Part shown: one piece after another, positions 1-8,935 of the stretch
How the letters are laid out: every line of letters begins with the position of its first letter
Position numbering within the stretch: position 1 is the stretch's first letter
Assembly: GCA_022071945.1 (NCBI GenBank)
Contig: JAJVIN010000039.1
Location: 62,001 to 126,000 of the forward strand
Origin: Thermoanaerobaculia bacterium
GTDB lineage: Bacteria > Acidobacteriota > Thermoanaerobaculia > UBA5066
Reading direction: 5' to 3'
DNA length: 64,000 nt
The notes under the pieces: generated by a model
Seen by the model: the letters and a program-made list of their open reading frames with translations, nothing else
Told to the model about the DNA's origin: nothing
The model's database searches: none
Translations under genes and position numbers: made by a program

Positions 1-503
1 GCGAACCCGTGCGGGTTCTCGGCCGGGACCCCTCCGTCGACCATCTCGAAGTCCGGGGCGAAAGCGGGGTAGTCGCCCTCCCGCTGGATGAACCGGAACG
101 TGACGTCGTCGAGCGGAGTCGCGATGTTGAAAGTCCGGAACCTCCCGTGTTCGGACTCCCGGGTCTGGATATCGGAAAGAAACGTCGCTCCCCGGGCCTC
201 CAGGAACCGCCAGGAGGCTTCCACGTCTTTCACGCGAAAGGCCAGCGACGAGATCCCGTCGGGGTGAATCCTGAGGTAGCGCGCGGCCCGGGAATCGCCC
301 CGGACCGGGCTCGACACGAGAATCCTGATCTGCCCGGCCCCGAAGACCGAGGCGTTCTCTCCGCCCCTGAGGACCTTCGCTTCAGAGGCCCTCGCGACCT
401 CGGTGAACCCGAGCGCCTGCGTGTAGAAGCGACGGCTTCGCTCCAGATCGTTGACGATGAAGTGAAACGAGTCGTATCCGATGATCCCAAGCGACTGGCT
501 CAT
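1..503 (-). CDS. hppD: 4-hydroxyphenylpyruvate dioxygenase, N-terminal part (cut by window edge)
   Basis: Reading leftward from the ATG at 503, about 167 residues are visible and the frame stays open to the window edge. The start (MSQSLGIIGYDSFHFIVNDL) is a vicinal-oxygen-chelate fold, followed by GFTEVARAS, HPDGISSLAFRVKDVEASW and DDVTFRFIQREGDYPAF, all typical of the N-terminal domain of 4-hydroxyphenylpyruvate dioxygenase. This enzyme turns 4-hydroxyphenylpyruvate into homogentisate in cytosolic tyrosine breakdown. The full protein is usually 350-400 residues, so over half, including most iron ligands, lies outside. A TAGACT -10 hexamer ends 6 nt before the ATG. A generic VOC dioxygenase is the alternative, but the motif run favours HPPD. 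Confidence 0.85.
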   Translation of the reverse strand, partial: MSQSLGIIGYDSFHFIVNDLERSRRFYTQALGFTEVARASEAKVLRGGENASVFGAGQIRILVSSPVRGDSRAARYLRIHPDGISSLAFRVKDVEASWRFLEARGATFLSDIQTRESEHGRFRTFNIATPLDDVTFRFIQREGDYPAFAPDFEMVDGGVPAENPHGF

Positions 504-509
504 GACTGG

Positions 510-539
510 AGTCTACCGTCAGGTCTCGAGTCGTGTGAA
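510..539 (-). promoter_or_regulatory. Predicted promoter of hppD, probably leaderless
   Basis: On the minus strand TTCACA (534-539) and TAGACT (510-515) are 18 nt apart. The ATG starts 6 nt after the -10 box, so transcription would begin at or next to the start codon. No Shine-Dalgarno sequence is present. Inferred from sequence only. Confidence 0.5.
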
Positions 540-598
540 TCGCCGCGTTAACACGTCGTTTCTGGCATCCGAAGACGGCGCATCTGAGCCGGCCTCCG

Positions 599-604
599 TA
601 AAAT
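599..604 (+). promoter_or_regulatory. -10-like hexamer before xer recombinase
   Basis: TAAAAT lies 5 nt before the ATG at 610 and 8 nt before the ATG at 613. No clear -35 box or Shine-Dalgarno sequence is seen. The spacing suggests leaderless transcription from one of these ATGs. Confidence 0.4.
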
Positions 605-609
605 GGGTG

Positions 610-1548
610 ATGATGTCCGATCCCGCCGGGATCCCCACGGGTCCCGCCAAGCTCGAGTACTTCCTGAAACACCTGCCCCTCTACCTCGATTACCTGACAG
701 TCGAGAAGGGGCTGGCGAAGAATTCGCTCGCGGCCTACGAGCGGGACCTGCAGGCCTTCGGCGAGTTTCTGACGACCCTCAGGATCGACACGAGAGACGT
801 CACCCGTGAGGAGATCATCGAGTACCTCTCCGAGAAGAGGATCGGGGGGGCGAGCCCTCGCTCCGTGGCCCGCGCCACCTCGGCCATTCGTGGCCTCTTC
901 AAGTTCCTGACCTCGGAGAAAGTCCTGCCGTCGGATCCATCAGAGGACCTCGAAAACCCGAGGCGCTGGTCGGTTCTGCCGAAGCTCCTGACCGTGGAGG
1001 AGATCCGTAAGCTTCTTCAGGCCTGCGATCTGGCGACTGCAAAGGGCCTGAGGGACCGAGCCATCATCGAGCTCCTCTATTCGTCGGGGATCCGGGTCTC
1101 CGAGCTGACCAGCCTTCTCCTCGACCAGTTGCGTCTCAAGGAGGGATTCCTGCTCGTTCGTGGCAAGGGAAGCAAGGACCGGGTCGTTCCCGTGGCCCCG
1201 GCCTCGGCCCAGTGGCTCGAGCGCTACTTCGAGCTTTCCCGCAGCGAGAACCAGGGGGCGGCGTCGGACCGGCACGTCTTCCTCGGGCCGGGAGGAAAAG
1301 CGCTGACCCGTCAGACCGTTTTCAACATCCTGAAGGCCACGGCGCTCCGGGCGGGCGTCGACCCCGAGACCGTGTCGCCTCATGTCCTCAGGCATAGCTT
1401 CGCCACCCACCTCGTCGACAACGAGGCCGATCTCAGAGCCGTCCAGATGATGCTCGGGCATGCGAGCATCGCCACGACGGAGATCTACACTCATGTCTCC
1501 ATGGCGAGGGTCCGAAAGGTCTATGACCGTACTCATCCGCGTGCGTAG
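610..1548 (+). CDS. xerD: Tyrosine recombinase XerC/XerD
   Basis: This is a site-specific tyrosine recombinase of about 312 residues, the usual size for XerC/XerD, which resolve chromosome dimers at dif with FtsK. The N-terminal SAM-like DNA-binding domain (LTVEKGLAKNSLAAYERDL) is followed by the catalytic domain. The visible catalytic set is Arg in SSGIRVSEL, Lys in GKGSKD, HVLRH, the second His in MLGHASI and the nucleophile Tyr in EIYTHVS. The frame is open further upstream, but similarity begins near KLEYFLKHLPLYL; ATGs at 610 and 613 are both possible. XerC and XerD cannot be separated from this sequence alone. It is not phage-associated. The lytic transglycosylase start overlaps its last 26 bases. 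Confidence 0.9.
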   Translation: MMSDPAGIPTGPAKLEYFLKHLPLYLDYLTVEKGLAKNSLAAYERDLQAFGEFLTTLRIDTRDVTREEIIEYLSEKRIGGASPRSVARATSAIRGLFKFLTSEKVLPSDPSEDLENPRRWSVLPKLLTVEEIRKLLQACDLATAKGLRDRAIIELLYSSGIRVSELTSLLLDQLRLKEGFLLVRGKGSKDRVVPVAPASAQWLERYFELSRSENQGAASDRHVFLGPGGKALTRQTVFNILKATALRAGVDPETVSPHVLRHSFATHLVDNEADLRAVQMMLGHASIATTEIYTHVSMARVRKVYDRTHPRA

Positions 1549-2296
1549 GAGGCTGGTCCCGCTCATCGGTCTCCTCTTCTCACTTTCCTCTCTTTGCGAG
1601 AGGGCGGATGCCGTCCTGGTCGTCTTCGACGACGGCCGCCACCTGCACGCCGAGTCATTCGACCTCAAGGAAGAGCGGGTGACCCTTTACCTTTCGGCGG
1701 GTGCCCTCTTGACCGTGCCCCTCGAGCGGGTCGACAGGATCGTCGACGATGAGTACGTCCGGCTCGCTCTCGAGGAGCCCAGAAAAGACAGGGACCGCGA
1801 GCCCTCGGAAGTCAGCGTCCGGCGCCAAGCCTTGCCGGCCGCTGTCTTGTCGATGCCGTTCTCTCCCTTCATCCGTGAGGCGTCGGAAAAGCACAGGATC
1901 GACGCGGCCCTCATCGCCGCCGTGATCCGGGCGGAGTCGGGCTTTCAGCCCTACGCGGTCTCGCGGAAGGGGGCGCGGGGACTCATGCAGCTGATGCCGG
2001 CGACGGCGCGCCGCCTCGGGGTCACCCGCCCCTTCGACCCCAGGGAGAACGTCCATGGCGGCGTCTCCTACCTTTCGGAGCTCGCCCGGCGCTACGGCGA
2101 GTTCGACGTGGACAGGATCTTGGCCGCCTACAACGCCGGCGAGGCCGCCGTCGAGGAGTACGACGGCGTCCCGCCTTACCGCGAGACTCAGAACTACGTT
2201 CGCAAGGTCAAGAAACTCTGGAGTGAGTACTCCGGAATCGCAGGCCTTGCCGCGGAGCTTCCCGCGGGGCGAGCGGCCCAGGCCCCGGGACGCTGA
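1523..2296 (+). CDS. Secreted lytic murein transglycosylase (SLT domain)
   Basis: A 257-residue exported peptidoglycan-cleaving enzyme. The ATG at 1523 gives a basic N-terminus and hydrophobic core (LVPLIGLLFSLSSL) typical of a signal peptide. Residues around 30-75 resemble a short beta-rich segment with LEERVTLYLSAG-like sequence of unknown role. The SLT domain fills the C-terminal half: AAVIRAESGFQPYAVS with the catalytic Glu, GLMQLMPATARRLGV, and ILAAYNAGEAAVEEYDG. The family cleaves the MurNAc-GlcNAc bond to form 1,6-anhydro ends in the periplasm. It overlaps the recombinase gene by 26 bases, so the two are probably cotranscribed. Confidence 0.9.
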   Translation: MTVLIRVRRRLVPLIGLLFSLSSLCERADAVLVVFDDGRHLHAESFDLKEERVTLYLSAGALLTVPLERVDRIVDDEYVRLALEEPRKDRDREPSEVSVRRQALPAAVLSMPFSPFIREASEKHRIDAALIAAVIRAESGFQPYAVSRKGARGLMQLMPATARRLGVTRPFDPRENVHGGVSYLSELARRYGEFDVDRILAAYNAGEAAVEEYDGVPPYRETQNYVRKVKKLWSEYSGIAGLAAELPAGRAAQAPGR

Positions 2297-2306
2297 CGGG
2301 CAACGC

Positions 2307-2312
2307 TATACT
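2307..2312 (+). promoter_or_regulatory. -10-like hexamer before the small membrane protein gene
   Basis: TATACT matches five of six consensus positions and lies 8 nt before the ATG at 2321. I see no -35 box at normal spacing and no Shine-Dalgarno sequence. Leaderless initiation is inferred. Confidence 0.4.
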
Positions 2313-2320
2313 TCGCGCCG

Positions 2321-2911
2321 ATGTTCCGGACGGCCCGAGGATTCCTGCTTTTGGCGCCGCCCGCCTTCCTGGCCGCACTCCTTTCCGTCGTGCTTCTCTA
2401 CCCGAAGGCGGCCAGCAACTTCAGCCCGTATCCGTTCCTCATCGACACCCTCGGCCAGTCCCTGGGACAGAAGCCGATTGGCCGGTTCGTCGCGACCTCG
2501 TCTCTTTTCTTCCTGCTCCCCTTCGTGATGACGGGGTTCCTCCTGCTCCTCTCGGATCTCGGGATCACCTCGGCACGCCGGCTCTGGAGGCCTACGCTCG
2601 CTCCCGGAGCGGCCGAGCGCCCCAAGCCGCTCTACCCTGAGGCGCGATGGACCTTCATCGGTCTCGGGATGGGCCTCCCTCTTTCCTGCGGGTACGTGCT
2701 CGTCAACTTCGCCCGTGGCGGCGAGCTGCCGGGAGGGATCAATGTGGCGCCCCTCATCGTCGCCGCCTACCCGTTCCTGACGTCGGCCCTTTCCCTCGTG
2801 GCCGCCTTCGCCGTGGCCGTCCCCCGCGGCGTCTACCAGTGGTTGGGTAGCCCGCGAGTCACAAGACAGACGTCGCACCCCGCCCAGCGCCCAGAAAGCA
2901 CCTCGAAATGA
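2321..2911 (+). CDS. Small integral membrane protein, unknown function
   Basis: A 196-residue protein I do not recognise. It has about four hydrophobic stretches: near residues 6-28 (LLLAPPAFLAALLSVVLL), 59-82 (SLFFLLPFVMTGFLLLL), 111-130 and 142-165 (APLIVAAYPFLTSALSLVAA). The C-terminal tail is short, polar and basic. No catalytic motif is visible. Its stop overlaps the guaA start as ATGA, suggesting coupled translation, though this need not mean a shared function. Confidence 0.65.
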   Translation: MFRTARGFLLLAPPAFLAALLSVVLLYPKAASNFSPYPFLIDTLGQSLGQKPIGRFVATSSLFFLLPFVMTGFLLLLSDLGITSARRLWRPTLAPGAAERPKPLYPEARWTFIGLGMGLPLSCGYVLVNFARGGELPGGINVAPLIVAAYPFLTSALSLVAAFAVAVPRGVYQWLGSPRVTRQTSHPAQRPESTSK

Positions 2912-4458
2912 CAGAGATCCCGCCTTTCAGTCACGACACGATCGCCGTCCTCGACTTCGGATCCCAGTACACCCAGGTGATCGCCCGCCGGATCCGGGAG
3001 GCGCGCGTGAGGTCCGTCGTCCTTCCGTTCTCGGTGGACGTCCAGCAGATCAGGGCCCTGTCCCCGAAGGGCCTCATCCTCTCCGGGGGCCCGGCCAGCG
3101 TGTACGAGGAAGGGGGGCCCCAGGCGCAGCCCGAGATCCTAAAGCTCGACATCCCGGTTCTCGGTCTCTGTTACGGGATGCAGTGGATGGCCCGGACTCT
3201 GGGAGGCACCGTCGGAATGGCGGCTCAGCGCGAATACGGCCGGACCCTCGTCCGGGTGGAACCATCGGACCTTTTCCACGGCCTTGCCAAGAGCCAGACC
3301 GTCTGGATGAGCCACGGAGATCACGTCGAGAGCCTCCCGCCTGGCTTTGAGAAGATCGCCGAATCCGACAACGCTCCCGTGGCCGGCATGGCCCACCTCG
3401 AAAGGCGGCTCTTCGCCCTCCAGTTCCACCCCGAGGTTCATCACACCGAGAACGGCATGGCGATCCTCGAGAACTTCCTTTTTGACATCTGCAAGGCTCG
3501 CCCCGACTGGACGATGTCGAACTTCCTCGCAGAGACCGTCTCGAGACTCAGGACCCAGATCGACAGGGGAGTCGTCCTCGGAGCCCTCTCGGGAGGTGTC
3601 GACAGCACCGTCACGGCCGTCCTCTTGAAGGAAGCGATCGGGGAGAGATTCCACGGAGTCTTCGTCGATACCGGACTCCTTCGGAAGAACGAGGGACAAG
3701 CCGTGCTGGATGCCTACCGCCATCTGGGCCTCGAGGTCAGAGGGGTGGACGCATCGGAGAAGTTCTTCTCGGAACTCTCGGGCGTCAGCGACCCCGAACA
3801 GAAGAGAAAGATCATCGGAAGGCTCTTCATCGACGTCTTCACGGAGCACGCGGCCCGAGAGTCAGGAGCCGAGTGGCTCGCCCAGGGGACCCTCTACCCC
3901 GACGTCATCGAGTCGGTCTCGGTGAAGGGGCCGAGCTCGGTCATCAAGACCCACCACAACGTCGGGGGACTCCCGGAGAAACTCGGCTTCAAGCTCGTCG
4001 AACCCCTGCGGGAGCTCTTCAAGGACGAGGTCCGCCGCCTGGGGAGAGAGCTCGGGATCCCGGAATCCCTCCTGAGCCGGCACCCGTTCCCTGGACCCGG
4101 CCTGGCCGTGAGAATCCCGGGAGAGATCACCCGGGAAAAGGTCGCGACCTTGCAGGATGTGGACGCGATCTTCCTCGAGGAGCTCCGCGCCCACGGCGCC
4201 TACGAGCTGACCTCTCAGGCTTTCGCGGTGCTCCTGCCGGTGAAGTCCGTCGGCGTGATGGGAGACAACCGCACTTACCAGAGCGTCGTCGCCCTCAGAG
4301 CCGTCACCACCCAGGATTTCATGACAGCGGATTGGGCCCGCCTGCCTCACGATCTCCTGGACAGGGCAGCCCGGCGTATCGTCAACGAGGTGAAGGGCGT
4401 CAACAGGGTCGTCTACGACATCACCTCCAAGCCGCCGGGCACGATCGAGTGGGAATGA
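2908..4458 (+). CDS. guaA: GMP synthase (glutamine-hydrolysing)
   Basis: This 516-residue enzyme converts XMP, ATP and glutamine to GMP. The class I glutamine amidotransferase domain occupies roughly residues 10-200: the nucleophile Cys88 is in LGLCYGMQ and the His/Glu pair in LQFHPEVHHTE. The ATP-pyrophosphatase domain follows, with PP-loop GALSGGVDSTV near residue 230. The C-terminal dimerisation domain ends in the conserved VNRVVYDITSKPPGTIEWE. Length and all motifs are complete. The start overlaps the preceding membrane-protein stop by ATGA. Confidence 0.98.
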   Translation: MTEIPPFSHDTIAVLDFGSQYTQVIARRIREARVRSVVLPFSVDVQQIRALSPKGLILSGGPASVYEEGGPQAQPEILKLDIPVLGLCYGMQWMARTLGGTVGMAAQREYGRTLVRVEPSDLFHGLAKSQTVWMSHGDHVESLPPGFEKIAESDNAPVAGMAHLERRLFALQFHPEVHHTENGMAILENFLFDICKARPDWTMSNFLAETVSRLRTQIDRGVVLGALSGGVDSTVTAVLLKEAIGERFHGVFVDTGLLRKNEGQAVLDAYRHLGLEVRGVDASEKFFSELSGVSDPEQKRKIIGRLFIDVFTEHAARESGAEWLAQGTLYPDVIESVSVKGPSSVIKTHHNVGGLPEKLGFKLVEPLRELFKDEVRRLGRELGIPESLLSRHPFPGPGLAVRIPGEITREKVATLQDVDAIFLEELRAHGAYELTSQAFAVLLPVKSVGVMGDNRTYQSVVALRAVTTQDFMTADWARLPHDLLDRAARRIVNEVKGVNRVVYDITSKPPGTIEWE

Positions 4459-4493
4459 CCGGGGCCTCCCGGTGGTTGGGTTGAGGGAAGTTC

Positions 4494-7400
4494 ATGGCCG
4501 ACGAATTCGTCCACCTGCACCTTCATAGCGAGTTCTCGCTCCTCGACGGCGCGAATCGCATCAAAGACCTCGTCAAGTACGTTGGCGCCCACGGCATGTC
4601 GTCCGTGGCGGTCACTGACCACGGCAACATGTTCGGCGCCTATGACTTACAGACGATCGCTCTGGACCACGGGATCAAGCCCATCATCGGTGTCGAGGCC
4701 TATGTTGCGCCAAAGTCACGCCGCGACCGGGACAGCCTCAAGGCGAGCGCGGATGGCGAGGCCAACAACTACCACTTGACGCTCCTCGTCGAGTCCCCCA
4801 AGGGATACCGGAATCTCTGCCACCTCGTCTCGGAGGCCTTCCTGACCGGCTTCTACTACAAGCCCCGGATGGACTGGGAGCTTCTCGAGCAGTACCACGA
4901 GGGCCTGATCGCCCTCTCGGGATGCCTCAACTCGGAGGTCTCGCAGAAACTCCTGGCCGGCGACTTTTCCGCCGCCAAGCAGACGGCCCTGAAGTACCAG
5001 GCTCTCTTCGGAAAGGACCGCTACTTCATCGAGCTCATGGATCACGGCATCCCCGAGCAAAGGATGATCCTGGGAGATCTCCTCCGGCTCGCCAGGGAAA
5101 CCGGAATCCCGGCCGTGGCGACGAACGACTCGCACTACCTGACGAAGGCGGACGCGGACGCCCAGGATGTGCTCCTGTGCATCGGCACCGGCAAGAAGTT
5201 CGCCGACCCGAAGCGAATGCGGTTCTACAACTCTGAGTTCTACGTCAAGACTCCCGACGAGATGAAGGCGACCTTCCGCCAGCACTCCCTCGAATCGGTC
5301 AAGAACTCCGTTGCAGTTGCCGAGAAGGTCACGCCGAAGGTCATCCTCGATACGGGGCTGAAGATCCCGACCTTCCCGATTCTGGAGCCGTTCGAGAACG
5401 CGGACGAATACCTCGAAGCCCTGGCCGGCGAGGGTCTGACGAAGAGGCTCGAGGACGAAGCGGAGATCCGGCACGCGAGCGGGAAAGACCACGGACCAGA
5501 TGAGTATCGCGAGCGGCTCGCGTGGGAGCTCGGCGTCATCAGGAAAATGGGGCTCTCGAGCTATTTCCTGATCGTGTGGGACTTCATCAGGTTCGCCCGC
5601 GACAGCGGGATTCCGGTGGGTCCGGGGCGAGGGAGCGCGGCCGGTTCTCTCGTCGCCTGGACACTCGGAATCACGGAAGTCGACCCGCTCCGGTACGACC
5701 TGCTGTTCGAGAGGTTCCTCAACCCGGACCGGATCTCGATGCCCGACATCGACGTCGACCTGTGCGAACGCCGCCGGGGCGAGGTCATCGAGTACGTCAG
5801 GAACAAGTACGGCCGGGACAATGTGGGCCAGATCATCACGTTCAACTCGCTGAAGGCGCGGGCCGCGGTGCGGGATGTGGGCCGCGTTCTCGATGTCCCC
5901 CTCGAAGAGGTCAACAAGCTCTGCGGCCTGATCCCGAACAACCCGGGCAAGCCGATGTCTCTTTCGGAAGCGATGCGGGACGTCCGCGAGCTCGCGGACA
6001 AGGTCAAGGGGAACAGTGAGTTCGGCAGGATGATCGACCTGGCCGAGCGCCTGGAGGGGATCTCACGGCACACGGGCGTTCACGCGGCGGGGGTTCTGAT
6101 CGCCCCGCAGCCGCTTGTGGAATTCCTGCCCCTCTACCGCAACAACAACGACGAAATCACCACCCAGTACGAGATGAAGTCCGTCGACCGGATGGGACTC
6201 CTGAAGATGGACTTCCTCGGTCTCATCACGCTGACGATCCTCGACGACGGCGTGAAGATGGTCGAGAAGCGGACGGGGAGGAAACCGGACCTTTCGCGGA
6301 TCCCGCTGGACGATCCGGAGGTCTTCCGCCTCTTCTCGGAAGGTCGAACCGACGGCGTGTTCCAGTTCGAAAGCTCGGGGATGAAGGACCTCTTGAGAAG
6401 GGTTCAGCCCTCCGTTTTCGACGACCTGGCGGCTCTCAACGCGCTCTATCGACCGGGAGCCCTCGACGCCGGAACGGTCGACGTCTACATCGAGCGGCGC
6501 CGGGGAAAGAAATTCGAGTATCCGCTACCGGCGCTCGAGCCGATCCTCAAGGACACGTATGGTGTCCTCGTCTATCAAGAGCAGGTCATGCTGGCCGCCC
6601 GGGCGGTCGCCGGCTACTCGCCGGGAGAGGCTGACAAGCTCAGGAAGGCCATCGGCAAGAAAGACGAGTCCCTCCTGAAGGCCGAGGGCGACAAGTTCCT
6701 CGAGAAGGCGGTCAAGGCGGGCACGCCCCGCAAGAAGGCCGAGGAACTCTGGGCCCTCATTCTGCCGTTCGGGCGGTACGGCTTCAACAAGTCGCACTCG
6801 GTCGTCTACGCCCTCCTGGCTTACCGGACGGCGTGGATGAAGACCCACTTCCCGGTCGAGTTCATGGCCGCAACCCTGACGGCCGCCTCCAGCAAGTCGG
6901 ACGATGTGGCGAAATACGTCGCCTCCTGTCGCGACATGAAGATCCCGATCCTGCCGCCCGACGTGAACAACTCGGACCTCTACTTCTCACCCGAGGGCGA
7001 GGCCATTCGATTCGGACTCGGCGCGGTGAAGGGCGTGGGGGAGGGCGCGGTCCGCTCGGTCCTGGCCGCGCGGGCCGAGGAGGGCCGCTTCAAGACCCTG
7101 ACGGACTTCTGCGCCCGTGTCGATCTGCGGCTGAACAACCGAAAGGTCATCGAGGCTCTGATCAGGGCCGGAGCCTTCGACTCGTTGGGCCGTACCCGCG
7201 CCACCTTCGAGGCGGGAATCGAGCTGGCGATGGAGGCCGGGGCCGCCGAGCGAGACGCAAAGAAGTCGGCCCAGAACTCGCTTTTCGGGGACGAGGTCCT
7301 CTCGGACCACTCAGACAGGTTCCCGGACAAGCGGGAGTGGCCAGCCGAGCAGAAGGCCAACTTCGAAAAGGAAGCGATCGGGTTCTTTCTGACCGGGCAC

Positions 7401-8042
7401 CCGCTCGCCGAGTACGAAGAGGACGTCCACCTTTTCGGCGACACCACGATCGACCTGGCCCGGGAAAAGGTCGACCAGAACGTCAAGATCGTCGGCGTCA
7501 TCAGCTCGATCAAGCGAAACCAGATCAAGAAGAAGGGGCAGAACGAGGGAAAGACGATGGCCAAGGTCGTGCTCGACGACCTGACGGGCTCCATCCCCGT
7601 GACCGTCTTCGCCACTCTCTACGAGAAGATCGGCGGGTGGCTGGCCGTCGGGGATCCCGTGGTTCTCGGCGGGACGGTCCGCGCGTCGAGCTCGACGCCC
7701 AGCGCGGCGGAAGGGGAGTCCGAGGGCGCGCCCCTCATGGTCGAGATCGTTGCCCGCGACGTGCAGCCGCTCCGGGGGCTCAAGGAGCAGATGGCCCGGG
7801 AAGTCAGGCTCTCGGCTTCCCTTTCCGAGATCTTCGACGACGTCTTTGTGACTCTGAAGGACAGAATCGCCGAGGCTCCCGGCACCGTGCCGGTCGTCAT
7901 CGAGCTTCGCCGTCCTGGACAGTTCCACGTCGCCCTCAAGGCCGCCGGCAGGTATGCGGTCCGGCCGAGCCCTGAATTGACCCGCCAGCTCGTCGAGCTT
8001 CTCGGGCCCGGTGGCGTCCGGTTGATCCCGTCCGTTTCGTGA
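4494..8042 (+). CDS. dnaE: DNA polymerase III alpha subunit
   Basis: This 1182-residue protein is the replicative polymerase catalytic subunit. The N-terminal PHP domain keeps HLHLHSEFSLLDGA and VTDHGNMFG. The C-family polymerase core follows, with catalytic Asp418 and Asp420 in MPDIDVDLCERRR and the third acidic residue Asp573 in LLKMDFLGL. The helix-hairpin-helix region and the OB fold (VKIVGVISSIKRNQIKKKG) lie near the C-terminus. The ATG at 4494 has a good Shine-Dalgarno (GAGGGAAG) 36 nt after the guaA stop. The length matches the DnaE1 type rather than PolC or DnaE2. Confidence 0.97.
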   Translation: MADEFVHLHLHSEFSLLDGANRIKDLVKYVGAHGMSSVAVTDHGNMFGAYDLQTIALDHGIKPIIGVEAYVAPKSRRDRDSLKASADGEANNYHLTLLVESPKGYRNLCHLVSEAFLTGFYYKPRMDWELLEQYHEGLIALSGCLNSEVSQKLLAGDFSAAKQTALKYQALFGKDRYFIELMDHGIPEQRMILGDLLRLARETGIPAVATNDSHYLTKADADAQDVLLCIGTGKKFADPKRMRFYNSEFYVKTPDEMKATFRQHSLESVKNSVAVAEKVTPKVILDTGLKIPTFPILEPFENADEYLEALAGEGLTKRLEDEAEIRHASGKDHGPDEYRERLAWELGVIRKMGLSSYFLIVWDFIRFARDSGIPVGPGRGSAAGSLVAWTLGITEVDPLRYDLLFERFLNPDRISMPDIDVDLCERRRGEVIEYVRNKYGRDNVGQIITFNSLKARAAVRDVGRVLDVPLEEVNKLCGLIPNNPGKPMSLSEAMRDVRELADKVKGNSEFGRMIDLAERLEGISRHTGVHAAGVLIAPQPLVEFLPLYRNNNDEITTQYEMKSVDRMGLLKMDFLGLITLTILDDGVKMVEKRTGRKPDLSRIPLDDPEVFRLFSEGRTDGVFQFESSGMKDLLRRVQPSVFDDLAALNALYRPGALDAGTVDVYIERRRGKKFEYPLPALEPILKDTYGVLVYQEQVMLAARAVAGYSPGEADKLRKAIGKKDESLLKAEGDKFLEKAVKAGTPRKKAEELWALILPFGRYGFNKSHSVVYALLAYRTAWMKTHFPVEFMAATLTAASSKSDDVAKYVASCRDMKIPILPPDVNNSDLYFSPEGEAIRFGLGAVKGVGEGAVRSVLAARAEEGRFKTLTDFCARVDLRLNNRKVIEALIRAGAFDSLGRTRATFEAGIELAMEAGAAERDAKKSAQNSLFGDEVLSDHSDRFPDKREWPAEQKANFEKEAIGFFLTGHPLAEYEEDVHLFGDTTIDLAREKVDQNVKIVGVISSIKRNQIKKKGQNEGKTMAKVVLDDLTGSIPVTVFATLYEKIGGWLAVGDPVVLGGTVRASSSTPSAAEGESEGAPLMVEIVARDVQPLRGLKEQMAREVRLSASLSEIFDDVFVTLKDRIAEAPGTVPVVIELRRPGQFHVALKAAGRYAVRPSPELTRQLVELLGPGGVRLIPSVS

Positions 8043-8935
8043 GCAGCGGCCGCACTCTGGGGACCGGCTGGGACCGGGGAATCATGGATCTGGTCGCCCC
8101 GCTGGTGGGTGCCGCCTCCCAGCTGGGTGGGAAGGTGGCTCTGGTCGGCGGGGCTGTTCGCGATCTCCTTCTTTGCCAGAGGCCCCCGGAGCTCGATCTT
8201 GTTTTCCTCGGAGAGCCTGCCGCCTTCAGGCAAGTGCTCGAGCGTGTGTGCTCGGAGGCTGGCTGGGTTCTGAGTCGCGCCCATGACCGGTTTGGGACGG
8301 CCTCTCTCGTCGAGCCGGAGAAGGGGATGCGGGTCGATCTCGCCATGGCCCGGAGGGAGACTTATCCGGCCCCGGGGGCTCTCCCGGTCGTCTCCGTGGG
8401 AGCCCGTCTCGAGGAGGATCTGGCCCGGCGGGACTTCACCATCAACTCGATGGCCGTTCCTCTCCCGGGAAACCAGCTCCTCGATCCCTTCGATGGAGCG
8501 GCGGATCTTTCCGGACGGTGTCTCCGGCTTCTTCACTCCGGATCCATCCTGGATGACCCGACGCGGGCCCTGCGGGCGGCGAAGTATGCGGCCCGGCTCG
8601 ACTTCTTCCCCGAATCCGTGATCTTCTCCGAGGCGATGGACCGATCGCGGGCCGCTCGTGCCTGGAGCGCCATTTCGGCTGACCGCCTCCGGGCTGCGCT
8701 CGCCGGCGTCCTTGCCGAACCCGGATGGCGGACGGGAGCGTCGCGCATTCTCGTTCCCTGGAAGATCCTGGATCTCATCGCGGGCCGTCCGGTCCAGCTG
8801 TCCCTTCCTCCCCCGGGAACGGGGCCAGCGAGCTGGCCAGACCTCCTCGGATTGCTCGATCCCGAGTCTCGCCAGGCGCTCGGAAGCAGGCTGTCTCTCG
8901 CCAAGCGGGTCGTCAGAAGGGCCTCGGGCAAATGA
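8039..8935 (+). CDS. CCA-adding enzyme / poly(A) polymerase-like nucleotidyltransferase
   Basis: A 298-residue class II nucleotidyltransferase-like protein. The head motif VALVGGAVRDLLL is followed by PELDLVF, where the usual DxD metal pair reads ExD. RRDFTINSMA and DPTRALRAAKYAARL match the next conserved blocks. It is shorter than typical CCA-adding enzymes (about 400 residues), the loss being in the C-terminal body/tail domain. It may add or repair tRNA 3' CCA or A ends, or may have another role. The GTG at 8039 overlaps the dnaE stop (GTGA). An internal ATG at 8084 preceded by GGGGA is a plausible alternative start. Confidence 0.75.
   Translation: MSSGRTLGTGWDRGIMDLVAPLVGAASQLGGKVALVGGAVRDLLLCQRPPELDLVFLGEPAAFRQVLERVCSEAGWVLSRAHDRFGTASLVEPEKGMRVDLAMARRETYPAPGALPVVSVGARLEEDLARRDFTINSMAVPLPGNQLLDPFDGAADLSGRCLRLLHSGSILDDPTRALRAAKYAARLDFFPESVIFSEAMDRSRAARAWSAISADRLRAALAGVLAEPGWRTGASRILVPWKILDLIAGRPVQLSLPPPGTGPASWPDLLGLLDPESRQALGSRLSLAKRVVRRASGK

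Noticed and set aside
610-1548. Xer-type recombinase as an integrase of a mobile element
   Set aside because: It has housekeeping length and neighbours, and there are no attachment repeats, tRNA or cargo genes around it.
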